A stretch of DNA of 64,000 bases from Dasypus novemcinctus (GCF_030445035.2 NC_080678.1:117185947-117249946), one strand, 5' to 3'; numbered from the stretch's first letter, positions 12,973 to 26,299 are shown. Notes: a model not told the origin generated them from the letters alone. Program-made: numbers and translations.

Positions 12973-14733
12973 TTTCCTCGGAGCCACTCTTGGTGGTGTA
13001 AGCAACCAGAGAACCAAAGTACTACTAAACAGAAGTTTCTACAGTACGTTGTCCTTTAAGAAACTACTAATTAAAAATCTTGGTTTATGGCATGGTTCCT
13101 AATACTAAACAGATGGAGTGTGAGCCCTTAGGAAAGAATGTTATTATTTTTAAGAACTGGCTGAGTTTCTTTAAGTCAAGGTGGGCTAACCCAGCTTCTA
13201 ACTGGCATTGTGGAGAGCAGCCCTGGATCATGAAGACGTTCACCTCTTCCTGGTGGGGCAGGCACTCTTCTTCCTAGTTATTAAAACCACCAAACCCCAG
13301 GGAATTACTTGCTTAAGTACTTTGTGTCCCTTAAGCCACACTCCCCTTAGGAGGCCAGACAGGGGTGCTTGAGCCTATCATTGTTTTCTGTAATCTAAAA
13401 CCATCCCTTTTTGATAATAAAAAGGGTAGGATACATAGGAGCTGTGTTAATACTTACCAGTACAGCAAGATCACTGAGATGTTCCATTGGTAAAAGCCTG
13501 TGTGAAGGTCATCAGTTTTTTCCATCTTTCAGACTTCTTTAAAACTTAGCCACGATAACCTGAAATTGCTCTATCAGGTCCAATATTCTGAATTACATAG
13601 GACCTTATAGGACCTGAGCCAGTGATCAGGGTTTATGTTACTTATCCTCAATTTCTGAGTAACCTCGGAGAGCCTCACCCTTCCTAAGATGCCCAGAATA
13701 CAGTTCTCATTCTATGCAATGACCTTGCCAAAACAGACCATATGGCTCTTTGTGCTGGCTCACCTTTGTCTCCCCCAGTCAACCCCATTTTTTCGGAAGA
13801 GATGTTTCTTTGTGTGCTTCCCACTCATGTGTTGAGAGAGGGCCACATTTATTATGTCTTGCACTTAGAAGACTCTCCAAGATCATGTCCACCTATCAGT
13901 AATCCAGAAGGGGCATTTAAGGAGTCACTGGGAAGTACTTTGGGTACTGTGCCTTGTATGGATAAAATAGTAGGCTACAGAGCTACTATTTTAAATGTGC
14001 AAGTAGTTAAATTGGCATACACATCTTTCATAGTAATAATGTTTTTCACTTCTAGTTCTATATTTGATCTAGTGCCATCCTGATTCTGGCCATTGGTCAA
14101 GGAGTCTCAATCCACCAGTAAGGATTTTAGGATACCCCACCAAAGACCATTTACTAAGCCTCAACTGACACAGCATGGCTCTCCAGTAGACAGTATCGAA
14201 TTAGGCAATCTAGAATCACTCACCTCCCATGAAATCTCTTTGACCTGCCCATTCAGGAAACTCAAAGACTACATTTTGGGTTCTTCCCAAATTGCTAAAG
14301 TAATGAAGGTTGCCACCTTTCTGCCTACCATGGCTTCATTCATATTATCCCTGTCTTTCACTGTCAATTGGCATCCCTTTCGACCATATCCAGCTCCTTT
14401 GGACATTGCAGCCAGTACTTTCAGGATGTGCTCCACACACTGCCTCCACCAAGACCTGCTCCAGCACCTGAGTCAAGAGGAGAGATTGGACAACAGAGGA
14501 GTACATAGGGACACTATCTCAAATAGATTTTCTTTGGGGTGGGATCTTAACACTGGGAAAAGGAACATCCTGTTCTTATCCTGAGGCAGTACCATCTGTG
14601 AATTATAAGACCTGGAGGAACTTTCCCAGCCTAGATTATCAATGAATTTGGGAAAGTACCTTGCCCATTATACTCTACTAATCTAGAATCCATGATGAAA
14701 GGGTTCCCAACCATAGTGGAAGTTCTTTGTTTC
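12973..14733. other. Unassigned stretch with two adjacent open frames
   Basis: Frames of 113 codons (13742-14083) and 163 codons (14093-14584) lie nine bases apart on the plus strand. Neither has a motif I recognise. Composition is not low-complexity, so they could be the relic of an exon, a retrocopy or an LTR-element internal region. Codon choice gives no clear sign of selection by eye. Flanking DNA is ordinary. Confidence 0.35.
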
Positions 14734-14738
14734 CCAGG

Positions 14739-15407
14739 TATATTGGTCAGCTAAAGGGCTACTGATGCAAAATACCAGAAATCGCTTGATTTTTATAAAG
14801 GGTATTTATTTGGGATAGAAGCTTTCCATCACAAGGCCCTAAAAAGTCCACCTAAAGGTACTGTAAGAGGTACTTTCTCACCCAGAGTCTGTTGCCACAT
14901 GTTGGAGCAGGATGGTGGGTGATGCCTGTGAGGGTTCTGTCTTACTCCTCCTCCCAAGGCTCCATGGTCTAGCTTCTTCCAGTCTCAGCCACAGACTGGG
15001 ACAAGTCTTGGCTCTTTTCCAAGGTTTGTTTCTTTCCCGGCTCAGCTGCTCTGCTCTCTCCACAAGGCCAGCTGTAAACTGTCAGGGGAACAGCTTGACT
15101 CTCTTCCTGGGGCCTCTGCAATGTCTAATGGAGCCTTCACTCTTTCCTCATGTATCTGCTTCTTTGTGTGCTTACTTCCTGAACTCCAGGATCAAAACTC
15201 CAATTTTCTTCTCTGCCATGTCATTTTCTCTGTGACTACTACTCACGTACTACTGATGTGGCCCAGTCAAAGCCTTAATCATTATTAATCAAGTAAAAGT
15301 GAAACCTCTGACTGCAATCCAATCTAATATGCCCAGAGGAACAGACCAGTTCACAACATAATCCAATATATATTTTTGGAAATCATAAATATTATCAAAC
15401 TGCTACA
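14739..15407 (-). mobile_element. Solo ERVL/MaLR-type LTR
   Basis: A unit of about 670 bp starts tatattggtcagc and ends tgctaca, flanked by a 5-bp duplication ccagg at 14734-14738 and 15408-15412. It resembles the LTRs at 18986 and 21092: the start has the cagaaat...ttttataaagg...tttatttggg order and the body is rich in ctctg-type words. The AATAAA signal reads on the minus strand near 14806, which sets the orientation. The expected leading TG appears mutated. Confidence 0.7.
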
Positions 15408-15795
15408 CCAGGTTTGTCAAGACCTGGGAATAGTACTCATTTTACTAGAGAAACATAATAAAATGAACCACACAGTGACAATACAAAATTCCTTTTTTCT
15501 AGTTACCATTCTGGACTAGGCACTACATTCTGGGTTGGAAAAAGAGAAGCAGGTAAACATTTTTCCAAGGAGATTATAAAATATTGTAGACATTTATATA
15601 TAGGTAATTATAATACAAATGGGAATCCTATTATAGTTGCATGAACTAAGTGCTATAGTAAGGTTATCTCAGCAGATCTAGAAAGGAAACTAATTAAACA
15701 AGTTTAAATAAAGGAATAAAATTAAAATTTGTGTTTAATGTTAAAAGTTTAGCTCTAGAATAATATGATCGAGGTAAACTGTACTTAAAATATAT
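15408..15795. other. Unassigned AT-rich spacer
   Basis: Nothing recognised between the solo LTR and the antisense L1. Confidence 0.4.
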
Positions 15796-15799
15796 TCAG

Positions 15800-18760
15800 T
15801 GGGCAATTGGTGTATTCTCTTTTTTTTTTTTTTTTCTTGACTGTCTTAGCTAGAGGTTTATCAATTTTGTTCATAATTTCAAAGAACCAGTTTTTGATTT
15901 TGTTGAAGTTCTTTATTTTCTTATTTTCAGTTTCACTGATGTCTGCTCTAATCCTTATTATTTTTTTCTGCTTTTTTGGTTTAATTTGATCTCTATCTTT
16001 TTTTTTTTTTTTTTGAGTTTCCTAAGGTGGAAGCTTATATAAACAACTTGAGATGCATCCAACGAATTTTGATAAGCTGTCTTTTCATTTTTCTGTAGTT
16101 CAAGATATTTTTAAAATTTCTTTTGAAACTTCTTCTCTGACCCATGTGTTATTTATGTTTTGTTTAAGCTCCAAATATTTTGGAATTTCCATCTATCTTT
16201 CTGTTATTGATTTCTAGTTTAATTCTGTTATGGATTGAAAGTTCTGTTCTTTTACATTTGTTGAGGGGTATCTTATAGCACAGTATGTGGTCTGTCTTGG
16301 TGAATGTTATGTGGGCTTGAGGAAAATGTATATTCTATTGCTGTTTGATGTTTCTATAGATGTCAATGAGATCCAGTTGATGGATGGTGCTCCTCAGTTC
16401 TAATATACCTTTACTGATTTTCTGCCTGATGAATCTGACAGTTACTCACAGAGGGATATTGATGTCTCCAAATATGAGTGGAGTTGTCTATGTCTCCTAG
16501 CAGTTCTATCAGTTTTTGTATCACATATTTTCGTGCCCTGTTGTTAGGGACATACATGTTAAGAATTGTTATTTTTTGGAACATTGACTCCTTTTTCGTT
16601 ATGTTATTTCCCTATATATCCTTGATAATTTTTCTTGCTCTGAAATACGTTTTGTTTGAAATCAATACAGCTACTCCAGCTTTCTGTTGATTAGTGTTAG
16701 CATGGTATATCCTTCTCTATCTCTTTACTTTTATCTATCTTTGACTATGTATTTAAGGTGAGTTTATTAACAAAATATAGTTGGGTCTTATGTTTTAATC
16801 CACTCTACTAGTCTCTATTAACTGGTGTATTTAAGTCATTCACATTTAAAGTGATTATTTATATCATTCGATTAATATCTACCATATTTTAACTACTTTT
16901 TATTCATTGACATTGTGCTCTGTGTCTTCCAGTCTTTTTTTCCTTTTCTAATTTTAATCAAGTATTTTATACAATTCCATTGTCTCTCCATCTTAGAATT
17001 TCAATTATACATATTTTTTTAAAAATTTAATGGTTTCCCTAGAGGTTACAATATACATTTACAAGTAATCTGAGTACTGCTTCATGGGTAGTGCAGGTAC
17101 CTTATATAACAGAATAATCCCAATTCTCCCCTTCCATTCCTTATAGCAACCATCATATATTTAATTTATCCATAAACTGTAATCATTGTTGGTATTATAA
17201 TTTTGAACAAACTTTTATTTGTTAGATCAGTTAAGCATAAGAGAAACAAAATATTTTACCTTCATTTATTTTTTCTTAACACTCTTCCTTTCTTTTGTAG
17301 ATCAGAGTTTCTGACCTTTATCATTTTCTTTCTCTCTGAAGTGCTTCTTTTAACATTTCCTGCAGGACAGGTCTGTTGGTAACAAATTTCCTTAATTTTT
17401 GTTTGTCTAGAAAGTTTACTTCTCCTTCACTTTTGAAGGATAGTTTGCTGAGTTCTATAATTCTAGGTTGTGTATGTGTGTTTTGTTTGTTTGTTTGTTT
17501 TACTTTCAATGCTTTTAGTATTTCACTCCAGTCTCTTCCTGCTTGTATTGTATCTGGAGAGAATCTGATGTAATTCTTACCCTTGTACCTCTATAGGAAG
17601 GTGCTTCTTTTTCTATGGCTTCTTTCAAGGTTTTCTTTTTTTCTCTGACTTACTTACATTTGAATAGATATGCCTAGGGGTGGGTTATTTTACATTTATC
17701 ATGGTTGGTATTTTCTGAACTTCTCAGACCTGTGCTCTGTCATTAATTTTGGAAAACTCTCAGCCATTATTAATTCAAATAATTGTTTTGTTTCTTTTTT
17801 TCCTTCTGGTCAATACCTGCATACGTGCATGTTACACCATTTGTAGTAGTCCCACAGGTGTTAGATATTCTGTTCTACTTTTTCAGTTTTTATCTCTCTG
17901 CTTTTCAGTTTGGAAGTTTCTAGTTATGTATCTTCAAGCTTACTGTTTTTTTTCCCTCAGCTGTGTCTATTCTGATGGGCCTATCAAAGGCATTCTTCAT
18001 TTATGTCACAGTGGTTTTGATTTCTAGTGTTTCTCTTTTATTCTTTTGTAGAGTTTCCATCTCTTTGCTTATGTTACCTGCCACTTTTTGCCTGCTGTCC
18101 ACTTTTCCCATTAGAGCCCTTAACATACTAATCATAGTTATTTTAAATCTTGCCCTAATAATTCCCAAACTGCTCTCATATATCAGTCTGATATTTACCC
18201 TGTCTCTTCAAATTGTGTGTGTGTATTGTTTGTTTGTTTGTTTGTTTGTTTTGGCTTTATGCATGCCTTGTATTTTTTTATTAAGAGCCAGGCATGATGT
18301 ATCAGGTAAGAGGAACTGAGTTAAATAGGTGTGCTTAGTGTGAGGTTTTATGTTTATCTGGCCAGAGTTAAGCTGTATTTATTTTTTGCTGTAGCTGTTA
18401 ATGGAGGCTAAAATTTCCTGTGGTGGTCTTGTTTTTATCTTCCCTGTTGTCTGTGGGTTTCCTGGTATACTACTTCTAAAATACAGTCTGAGTTTTGCCA
18501 TTTCAACACTAATCCCCTATTTTCCAGGAACCCTACTGATGTGGTTGTCAGAGGTGAAGGAAGGGATAGCTCTACAGTGCTGTGACTAGGTCTCATTCTT
18601 TTAATGAGCTGCTGCTCCTACATGGTGACCATCCCAGGTGCTTTGCATCTTTTTTAAAAATCACCCCTTATTGGATAGTGGGGACTGGAATTGGGTATTT
18701 CCTCTTCCCCATGTCAAAAGCTAGACATGGAATTCAGTGTTCTTCGTTCACTGGGTTGGT
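15800..18760 (-). mobile_element. L1 fragment, antisense (5' half)
   Basis: The plus strand reads as the reverse of L1. Near 15840 it has the agctagaggtttatcaat word of the ORF2 region. This is followed by endonuclease-side sequence (cccatgtgttatttatg, tatggattgaaagttctg, ttgatgtctccaaatatg) and then upstream L1 sequence (tttcctgcaggacaggtctg at about 17360). Many stops and indels are present. Two (TTTG)n runs lie at about 17489-17503 and 18226-18251. No intact ORF remains. Confidence 0.8.
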
Positions 18761-18985
18761 TAGGTTCTGATAAAACTCAAGTAGGTTGGTTCTGGTAAAC
18801 TAGCTTCTTTCGAGGGCAGCCCTTTGTAAAAGAGAGGAGAGCTCTCTGGGCTTTTTTTTTTGAAGATTTTTTTTCTATCCCCTGCCCTGCTGTTTTAGCT
18901 GTCTGTGTCCATTTGCTGTATGATCTTCTGTATTTGTTTCTCTTTTTGTCTTCCCTTCTTCCTCCTACTGGAAACAGAGGGGGTT

Positions 18986-19545
18986 TGTTATAGTTTGCCA
19001 AAAGGCTGTCTATGCAAAGTACCAGAAATCTCTTGGCTTTTATGATGGGGATTTATTGGGAGTAGAAATTTACAGTTCCAAGGCCATGAAATGCCAAATC
19101 AAGACATCAGCAGAGATGCTTTCTCACCAAAGTCAGTTGCTGGTGATACTGGCATTGTTGCCACATGGTGAAGCAAGATGGCTGCCCATCTCTACAGAAG
19201 TCTCTGCCTTCCCCTCCAGAATCCACCATCTCTTAGAGCTCAGCTGTGAGCAATCAAGCATAAGGCTTGTCTGTTTCTTTTTGGACCTCAGCTCTTTGAG
19301 CCTCTCAGGGGCTTCTGTTTTCCTGCAGTTCTCTCTCATGGCAGAGTCAAACATGGCAGCTCTCTTTTCCTGTGTCTGTCTCTCTGTGTCTCCTTTTATA
19401 TCAGACCCAGCCAAAGGGTTAGACGCAACAAGAATCACACCCCGATGATGTACTCCAGTCAAATGGATCTCACATCCACAGGAATGGATTAGTTTAAAAC
19501 AATCTTTTTTTTTTTTTTTGATTCACACAATTCAAACTGTTATAC
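18986..19545 (-). repeat. LTR copy (left) of the ERVL/MaLR-type element
   Basis: Starts tgttatagtttgcc and ends near aaactgttata. A minus-strand AATAAA lies near 19050, just inside the U5 side. A purine-rich tract on the minus strand directly adjoins its right end. Confidence 0.7.
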
Positions 19546-21068
19546 TCCACCCTATGGATCCCAAAATATATATTCTTTCCATATGCAAAATACATTCACT
19601 ACATCACAATATTTCAAAAGCCTTAAATCATTTCAGTGCAATGCTAAGTATAAAATTTCATAGAAATCAGTTATAGGTATGCAGTTTGTCTTGGGGAAAT
19701 ATTCCCCTCTGGCGGTAGACCAATGAAACTTACAAAGAAATTATCTGCTTCCAATATACAAAAGAGGGGCATATATAGGATAAACATTTGCTTTACCATA
19801 AGGAGAACTTGGAAGGGAAAAGGGTGTCACAGGTCCCAATAGTTCTGAAAACTTGCAGGGCATACTGCACTAGATTTCGAAGTCTGAGAGTCATCCTTAA
19901 GATAATGGTTTCTTCTCCTTGGGGCCTCATGGGAGCCCATCCTTTTCGTGGGTTTGCCCAAAGGCCATACTTTCAGCTCCATGTTCCTCAAGCATCTGGG
20001 TGGAAACCGAGCTACCGATGTTACCCACCAAGGATATTGGAGTGATGGTCACACTTTCCCCAATCTCTGGGGGACAGGCTCATTCCTCTTAGTACAGTGA
20101 AATGGCAGCAATATTCTCTCTAATCTTTGGCATATAGGCCCAACCCCCTCAGAGAAATGGAGTGTTGACCTCACTCTCCCCAAACATTGGGAAATATGCT
20201 CCACCCTCTGTAGCCTGGGGAGACCAAACTCTCCCTTAACAATGTGCTGGAACATCCGTCCTCTTCAAAGGCTGGGACAAACTCACCTTCTCTGTACACA
20301 TGGGTGGGGTCTCTCTCTTGGCCCAAGGGAATATCTTAATTCCAGGCTTCAGCTTCCATGGTTTTCCTTTTGATGCTGTTTCTCCCTCAGTCTCTCCCTC
20401 CCCTGACTTTTAGTCCAGGCTGACAGTGGTTTTGTTCATACAGTTCTCACAGAAAGCTTGTTGGTTTAGATGAACCTCACAGGGGTCCAGACATCAGACA
20501 GTAGGACTTTCCACCACAGGTCCTTCCTGGATAACTGCGTTTCCAATCTTAACTTACAAGCTCCACGTTTAGTTAAATCCTCACATGGGGCACTATCATC
20601 TGGGGGCTTGTTTTCCAGAAGCTTAGAATTTCCCAAATCAGTCTTTGGTTTCTTTGTGCCCAGCAATTTAGTTCTCAGTTTATCTCTTTCCTCTTACATT
20701 TTTCTGTAAGCTGCAAGAAAAGCCAGGGTGCATTTTCCACATTTACTTTGAAACCTCCTCAGCTAAATGTCCAAGATTGTCATTTTCAAATTCTGCCTTC
20801 CATCTAACTTCAGGAGTCAATTTTGCCAAGTTCCCTGCAACATTAAAACAAAGATCACCTTTCCTCCAGGTTCAAATAATAGTTTCATCATTTCCTTCTA
20901 AGGCCTTATCAGCACTATATTTACCATCTGTATTTCTACCAACAGTCTCTTCAAAACAGTCTAGACCTTTTCTATCAACTGTCTCACAGTTCCTGACAGC
21001 TGAACTCCAAGAGATGGTTTTATAAAATAAAACTGTTCCAGCATTTTTGGGAATTGCAAACAGCGTGA

Positions 21069-21086
21069 CTCACTCTCCTGGTACCA
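21069..21086 (-). promoter_or_regulatory. Leu-type primer binding site (ERVL/MaLR-type element)
   Basis: The minus strand reads TGGTACCAGGAGAGTGAG, five bases from the LTR end at 21092. ERVL and MaLR elements are primed by tRNA-Leu with a similar TGGTACCAGGAG start. The position next to the LTR supports it. Confidence 0.65.
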
Positions 21087-21091
21087 GTTTC

Positions 21092-21709
21092 TGTTTTAGT
21101 TTGCCAAAGGGCTAAACCTTCCAATTCTACCACCTGAATCCCAAAAAGCCATGTCTTTTCCATGTGCAAAATAAAATATTTCAAAAGCCTTAAATCATTC
21201 CAGTTCCAGGGCTGTGAAAAGTCAAAACCGAGGCACCACCAGAGATGCTTTTTCACCAAAATCAGCTGCCACATGTTGAAGCAAGATGGCTGCCAATCTC
21301 TGATAAGATTCCAGCCTTCCCCTCTGGGTTCACCATCTCTTGAGCTGCTCTGTGGGCTCAGCCTCTTGAGGCTTCATGCTTAAGCGATCCTCTAGCCCTC
21401 TCTCTTACATGACAGGATCAAACATGGTGACTTCCTTTTCCTGTGCCTGTCTGTGTCCCTCTCTCTCTCTGTGTATCTGTTTATATCAGCCCCAGGAAGA
21501 AAGTGAAGAATCAAACTGAGTCACAGCTCACTGAGGTAGTCTAATGAAAAGCCCTAAATCCACCTTATCAAGTAATCTGATCAAAGGTCCCTCAACTAAA
21601 TTTATTGCAATCAGAGAGTAGAGTATCATATCCAGAGGAGTAGATTAGTTTACAAACTAATGATCATTCTCTTTTTGGGATTCATAAAATAATCTCAACC
21701 TGCCACATT
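21092..21709 (-). repeat. LTR copy (right) with an internal-sequence patch
   Basis: Starts tgttttagtttgcc and ends ctgccaca. Bases about 21118-21200 do not look like LTR. They repeat the internal words found right of both LTRs (gaatcccaaaaagccatg, atttcaaaagcctta), so this LTR is a mosaic. Confidence 0.65.
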
Positions 21710-22279
21710 CTACCCTCTGAATCCCAAAAAGATATGTCTTTCCATATGCAAAATACGTTCATTACATCACAATATTTCAAAAGCCTTATATTATTTCAGT
21801 AGTAATGCTTTAAAAAAATCTCATAGAAATCGGTTATAGGCTTGCAGTTTGTCCTGGGGCAACATTCCCCTCTGGCTGTAGACCTGTGAAACTTACAAAT
21901 TATCTGCTTCCAATATCGAAAGGAGGGACGTACATAGGATAAACATTTGTATTTTTGCTTTTTGAGATTCACAAAATTCACACTGTCACAGGACTTATCT
22001 CTAATCTTCACAGTGAGAACCTGGTTGGCTCCTAGGGGTAAAACTCCTGAAAGTGTGGGCCCCTCCCCCAAGGCTGGGTCTCCAGGAGTTTTTCTCTCCC
22101 AATCTAGTCCACACTCAGCCTCCAGCAATTAGCCTTTCACTCTGCAAGAAGTCCTATCCAATACTTGCTCTAATCCTGTGAATATCTATAGTGGCAAGTC
22201 TTTTTAGTTTCCATGATGATGGTTTGCCTGTGACCTCAGTTGTCAGATGGATCTGGGAAGAGTTGTTGATTTTCAGTTT

Positions 22280-23416
22280 GTTTCTTTTCTTTTTTTAAAT
22301 TAATAAACTATTTTTAGAGAAGTTTTAGATTACATAGAAGTGAATAGAAAGTGTAGGGAATTGCCATATAACCCACCCTTCCCCTCCCATATTTTCCCCT
22401 GTTAGTAATATCTTACATTAGTGTGGTACATTTGTACAACTGATGAACCAATACTGAAGCTTTGCTACTAGCCAGGGTCTTCAACTTACACGATAGTTTA
22501 CACTTTTCACTGTGCAGTTTTATAGGTTTTGGCAAAATGTGTAGGGTCTTTATCTGCCATTGCAATATCATTCAGAACAATTCCACTGCCTCCAAAATGT
22601 GCTATATTCCACCTGTTCTTCCTCCCCCTCCCCTCAGCAACTCTGGTAATCATATCTTTATATCAATGTTGTAAGTTCTTTGCTACAATATAATAATTCT
22701 ACTTTGATTGGGGGTTGTATTCCCCCTTTATATTGTTCATTCCTCAATTTTGAGGCTTTTGGGATGATGTTGCCACTTGGCTTCATATTGGAAGAGGGCT
22801 TAGATCTTATGGGGCAGATGGAAAGAACTGTTTTGCTGGCAGTTGTATATACTCTTCAGTTTTGGGGGATGGGAGTTGTCCATCCTCAGCATTTTGATAG
22901 TTGTCCTGGGCAAATCTAATGGACTGGAGAGTGGGTAACTCTGCTGAGTATCAGGGTTCAGCTGGCATATAAACAGACTAAAGCCTTAGGTCTCTGGAAC
23001 TTGTATTTAATGGGTATAATGCTAATTATTAGGTTCAAATGAAAGGGATAGAAACCTTAAGTCTCTGAAACTTATATTTAAGGGGTATAATGCTACTTAT
23101 AGGTTCAAATAAAAGGGATAGAAGAATTGCCAGTAGGGAAATTATGAATGAGTCTAATTCCTTATATTGGGGAAACAGAATATTGTATCTTACAGAATAA
23201 GGTCCGCTGCTGGAATGCTGATTTCGTGAGTATGTGCCTTGCCTGTAGTGACTGGATGTTACTAGAACCCTTGGGAGCACCCCTGTTTGAGGCTTTGTTT
23301 ACTGTGTCAGTTAGTGAGATCTGCCTGAGACATGCATAAGCATGTCTGAAATGAACTCCTGGCTCACTTTTAGGTCTCTTAGCCATAAGAACTCTTTTGT
23401 ATTTAATGTTTTCCCC
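22280..23416 (-). mobile_element. L1 3' UTR, antisense
   Basis: From a T-rich start, the plus strand follows the reverse L1 3' UTR: ttttagattacatagaag, gccatataacccaccc, cttacattagtgtggtac, then ctcagcaactctgg. Further right it matches the reverse of the armadillo L1 3' UTR seen sense at 47.7-49.3 kb (tgtcctgggcaaatctaatgg, ggagagtgggtaactctg, gtctctggaac). Non-coding. Confidence 0.75.
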
Positions 23417-23848
23417 TGTATTAGGGGTCTCTAGGGAAATAGAACCTATGGGAGATATCTGTAAATAGTATGAGATTTTATAAAATGGTCTCATGCAACC
23501 GTGGGGATGCACAAGTCCAAATTCTGCAGGACAGGTGCAAACCCAGGGCTCAGATAAGAGTCCTCCTTGAATTCCTCAGGAGATACTGGCTGCCTGCAGT
23601 AAAGATTGGGATTCTCACTGTGAATGCTGGAATCCCTTCTCCTTTTAAGGCCTTCAGCTAATTGGATTACATGTCACTCATTGCTGATAGCAGTCTCTGC
23701 AGTTGATTGTAGAAGTAACCAGCCATCTATGCAATCAACTCACTGATAATTAAAGTCAATGTCATTGTATTACAATTATCCCAGTACTTGGTTGACCAAA
23801 TAACTGATACCATTACCTGGATGAGTTGACACCATAGCCTAACCATCA
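23417..23848 (-). repeat. 3' LTR of the ERVL remnant
   Basis: Starts tgtattaggggtctctagg and ends aaccatca. Same family and orientation as the solo LTR at 8266-8720. The purine-rich stretch AGGGGTAGACTT on the minus strand directly adjoins it (about 23849-23860). Confidence 0.85.
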
Positions 23849-24193
23849 AAGTCTACCCCTTGTCAACCTGGCAGCTTTATTATCACCTTAAATCATACTT
23901 GGTCTGTAAATAAAAACAACAGATTCATACATATATATGTATATTTCTGCCTAACACTATTCAACTGTACTACATACAATCAGAAACACGCTAATTCCCT
24001 CCACAATAGGGTGCAAGTACTTGGGTAGTATTCACTGTTAAACTTCACATCCTTAAATAGTGCAACATAAAGCTGTACACCTTATTTCATATAATAAGGG
24101 GAAAGGCTAGGGAAGAAAACAAAGATTAATTTTATGTATATATACAAACATACTCATAACAAAACAAGGAAGGAAGATTCATGATTACAGTTC

Positions 24194-25504
24194 TTATTTC
24201 TGTAACTGGTCATGTGATTGAAGTTCATATTTATCACTATTTTCTTCCACTATCCATTCCATGTTCTCTTTACCATTAACCAGCTCCTCAGCTGGCTGTG
24301 GTTCTTTACCTGGTGGGATGACCCAAACTTTCATTCCTGAAGATTCTGGGCCTTTTTTAGTCCTGCCTGGATTGGGTTGGTGCAGTTTTCCATTGTATTT
24401 AATCACAGGTCATGGTAGTATTAGGAGCCACCCTAGGGGATCTCCTGTATTCCTATTTCCCCTTGATAGCAGGATCAATTACCCCAGGAAATAGTAATTT
24501 CCTTCTTTGCCTGTTAGTAAAGAGGCATGAGGAACCCAAAGTGGCCAGGTGGCAGTCTTAACTTCCAGGTCAGTGGAATCATTGTGTTCCCTGATGGAAG
24601 CACTCCTCCTTTTGGCAATACGACCCACAGACAAGCAGAGTTTCAGGTTGCAAAAAAGGAGGCAAAATTTTTTCCTAGTGGATCACTCAGGGTAATAGCT
24701 AGTGGTGTCACTCCCATTTCCATCCTTGATTCCTGGACCTGTGAATCCTGGCTATGGGAGAAATAGTACCTTAGAGTGAGTTAGAGCATACACAGCCTCC
24801 TGGAGAAACTTGCCCCAGCTGTGTGAAGTATTGCCACCTAGTTGGTGCCAGAACACCGTTCTAACAATCCAGCTTCTTCAGGATGGTCATGAACATGGTA
24901 GGGCCAGTGAATTCCATGAGTGTATGCCCATTCCTGCACATCACTTGCTGTAAGGTTAATTCCTTGATCAGAAGCAATGCTATGTGGAATGCAGTGGCAG
25001 TGGAAAAAATATTTGATAAGTCCACAGATGGTAGTTTTAGAAGAACCATTGCCTGCAGGGAAGGCAAACCCATATCCATGGTGTATGTCTATTCCAGTTA
25101 GAACAAATTGCTGCTCATTCCATGATGGAAGTTATCCAGTGTAATCAACCTGCCACTAGGTAGCAGGCTGATCACCTTGGGGAATGGTGCCATATTGGGG
25201 ACTGATTGTGGGTCTCTGCTGCTGGCATATTGGGCATTCAGCAGTGGCTGTAGCCAAGTTGGTCCTGATGAGGGTGGGTAAGTCTATATTGCTGATCCCT
25301 TGCATAATCTCCATCCCTACCACCATGGCTACTTTGTTCATGAGCCCATTGGGCAATGACAAGAGTGGCTGGGGAAAGAATCTGAATGCTAGCCACAGAG
25401 TGGGTCATCTTATCCACTTGATTATTAAAGTCTTCCTCAGCTGAAGTCTCCCTTATGTGAGCATTTAGGTGGGACACAAATATTTTCAAGTTTTTTTGGC
25501 ACAC
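24194..25504 (-). pseudogene. ERVL integrase, broken
   Basis: The minus strand has the integrase zinc-binding part: His residues in HSSHGGRDG at about 25350, then CPICQQQRPT at about 25235 giving the two Cys. Frames then shift. The C-terminal piece (70 codons, 24406-24194) contains GMKVWVIPPGKEP. Stops and shifts between pieces make it non-functional. Confidence 0.8.
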
Positions 25505-25734
25505 TCAGAAAGTTCGGTTCACATATTCTTCATTACCAATTTTTGAATCATGTTCTTCCAAGTCCCTGACCATCCACCTAAACCTTTGGCAACAACCCAT
25601 GAGTCGTATATATACCACTTCCACTTTATGATGGAATGCTGCTATGCATGCCAAATTTTATGGTTTGGTGGGTCAGACAATACCCAGCTCATGATAGGCA
25701 ACTCGGGTCTCATGGTTACTTGGTGGCCTGTAAC

Positions 25735-25834
25735 CAAGCATTTGTCAGATAGATAGCTGCATTCCAGGTACCAGCAGATGTGCTGATTTGCTCAAACAAT
25801 GGTACCACATCTGGAACAGCAACTGTAATTGGCC
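25735..25834 (-). repeat. 98-bp duplicated RT segment inside the RNase H region
   Basis: Bases 25736-25833 match 26638-26735 at 96 of 98 positions by eye. The insert is flanked by an 11-base direct repeat tggcctgtaac (25724-25734 and 25830-25840). In the donor position the sequence belongs to the RT fold; here it interrupts RNase H. Confidence 0.9.
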
Positions 25835-26299
25835 TGTAACTTAGTTCAGTGTCAACTAAGGCCCAGTAGCTGGCCAAAAGCTGTTCTCAAAAAGAGAATA
25901 AATATCTACATAGGATGGTAGGGCTTTGCTCTGAAATCCTAAGGGTCTGCATTGGGATTCTCATGTAGGGGCCTGCCGAAGGCTCCAGATGGCATCTCTA
26001 TTTGCCACTGACACTTCCATCCCATTGGATCTGCTGGATCATATGGCCCAAGTGGTAGTGCGGCTTGTACAACAGCCTGGACCTGTCACAGAGCCTCCTT
26101 TTATTCAAGTCCCCACTCAAAACTAGCGGCTTTTCTGGTCAATTGGTAAATGGGCTAAGTAGCACACCCAAATGAGGAATGTGTTATCTCCAAAATCTGA
26201 AGAGGCCACTTAAGAATTGTGCCTCTTTTTTTTGGTCATAGGAGGGGCCAGAAGCAAGAGCTTATCCTTTACTGTGGAAGGGATATCTTGACATGCCCC

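Larger units (their letters stand above)
18986..22130 (-). mobile_element. Non-autonomous ERVL/MaLR-type element in tandem LTR-int-LTR-int form
   Basis: Two related LTRs (18986-19545 and 21092-21709) flank about 1.5 kb of non-coding internal sequence. A second, partial internal segment follows at 21710-22130. The pieces just right of each LTR share aatcccaaaa, ctttccatatgcaaaatac and aatatttcaaaagcctta, so both LTRs are joined to the same polypurine-side end. The left end of the 21092 LTR is followed (minus strand) by a primer-binding-site-like sequence of Leu type. No gag, pro or pol motif was found in the internal part; its frames are short. This is expected of MaLR-like elements, which are moved by ERVL proteins. 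Confidence 0.7.
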
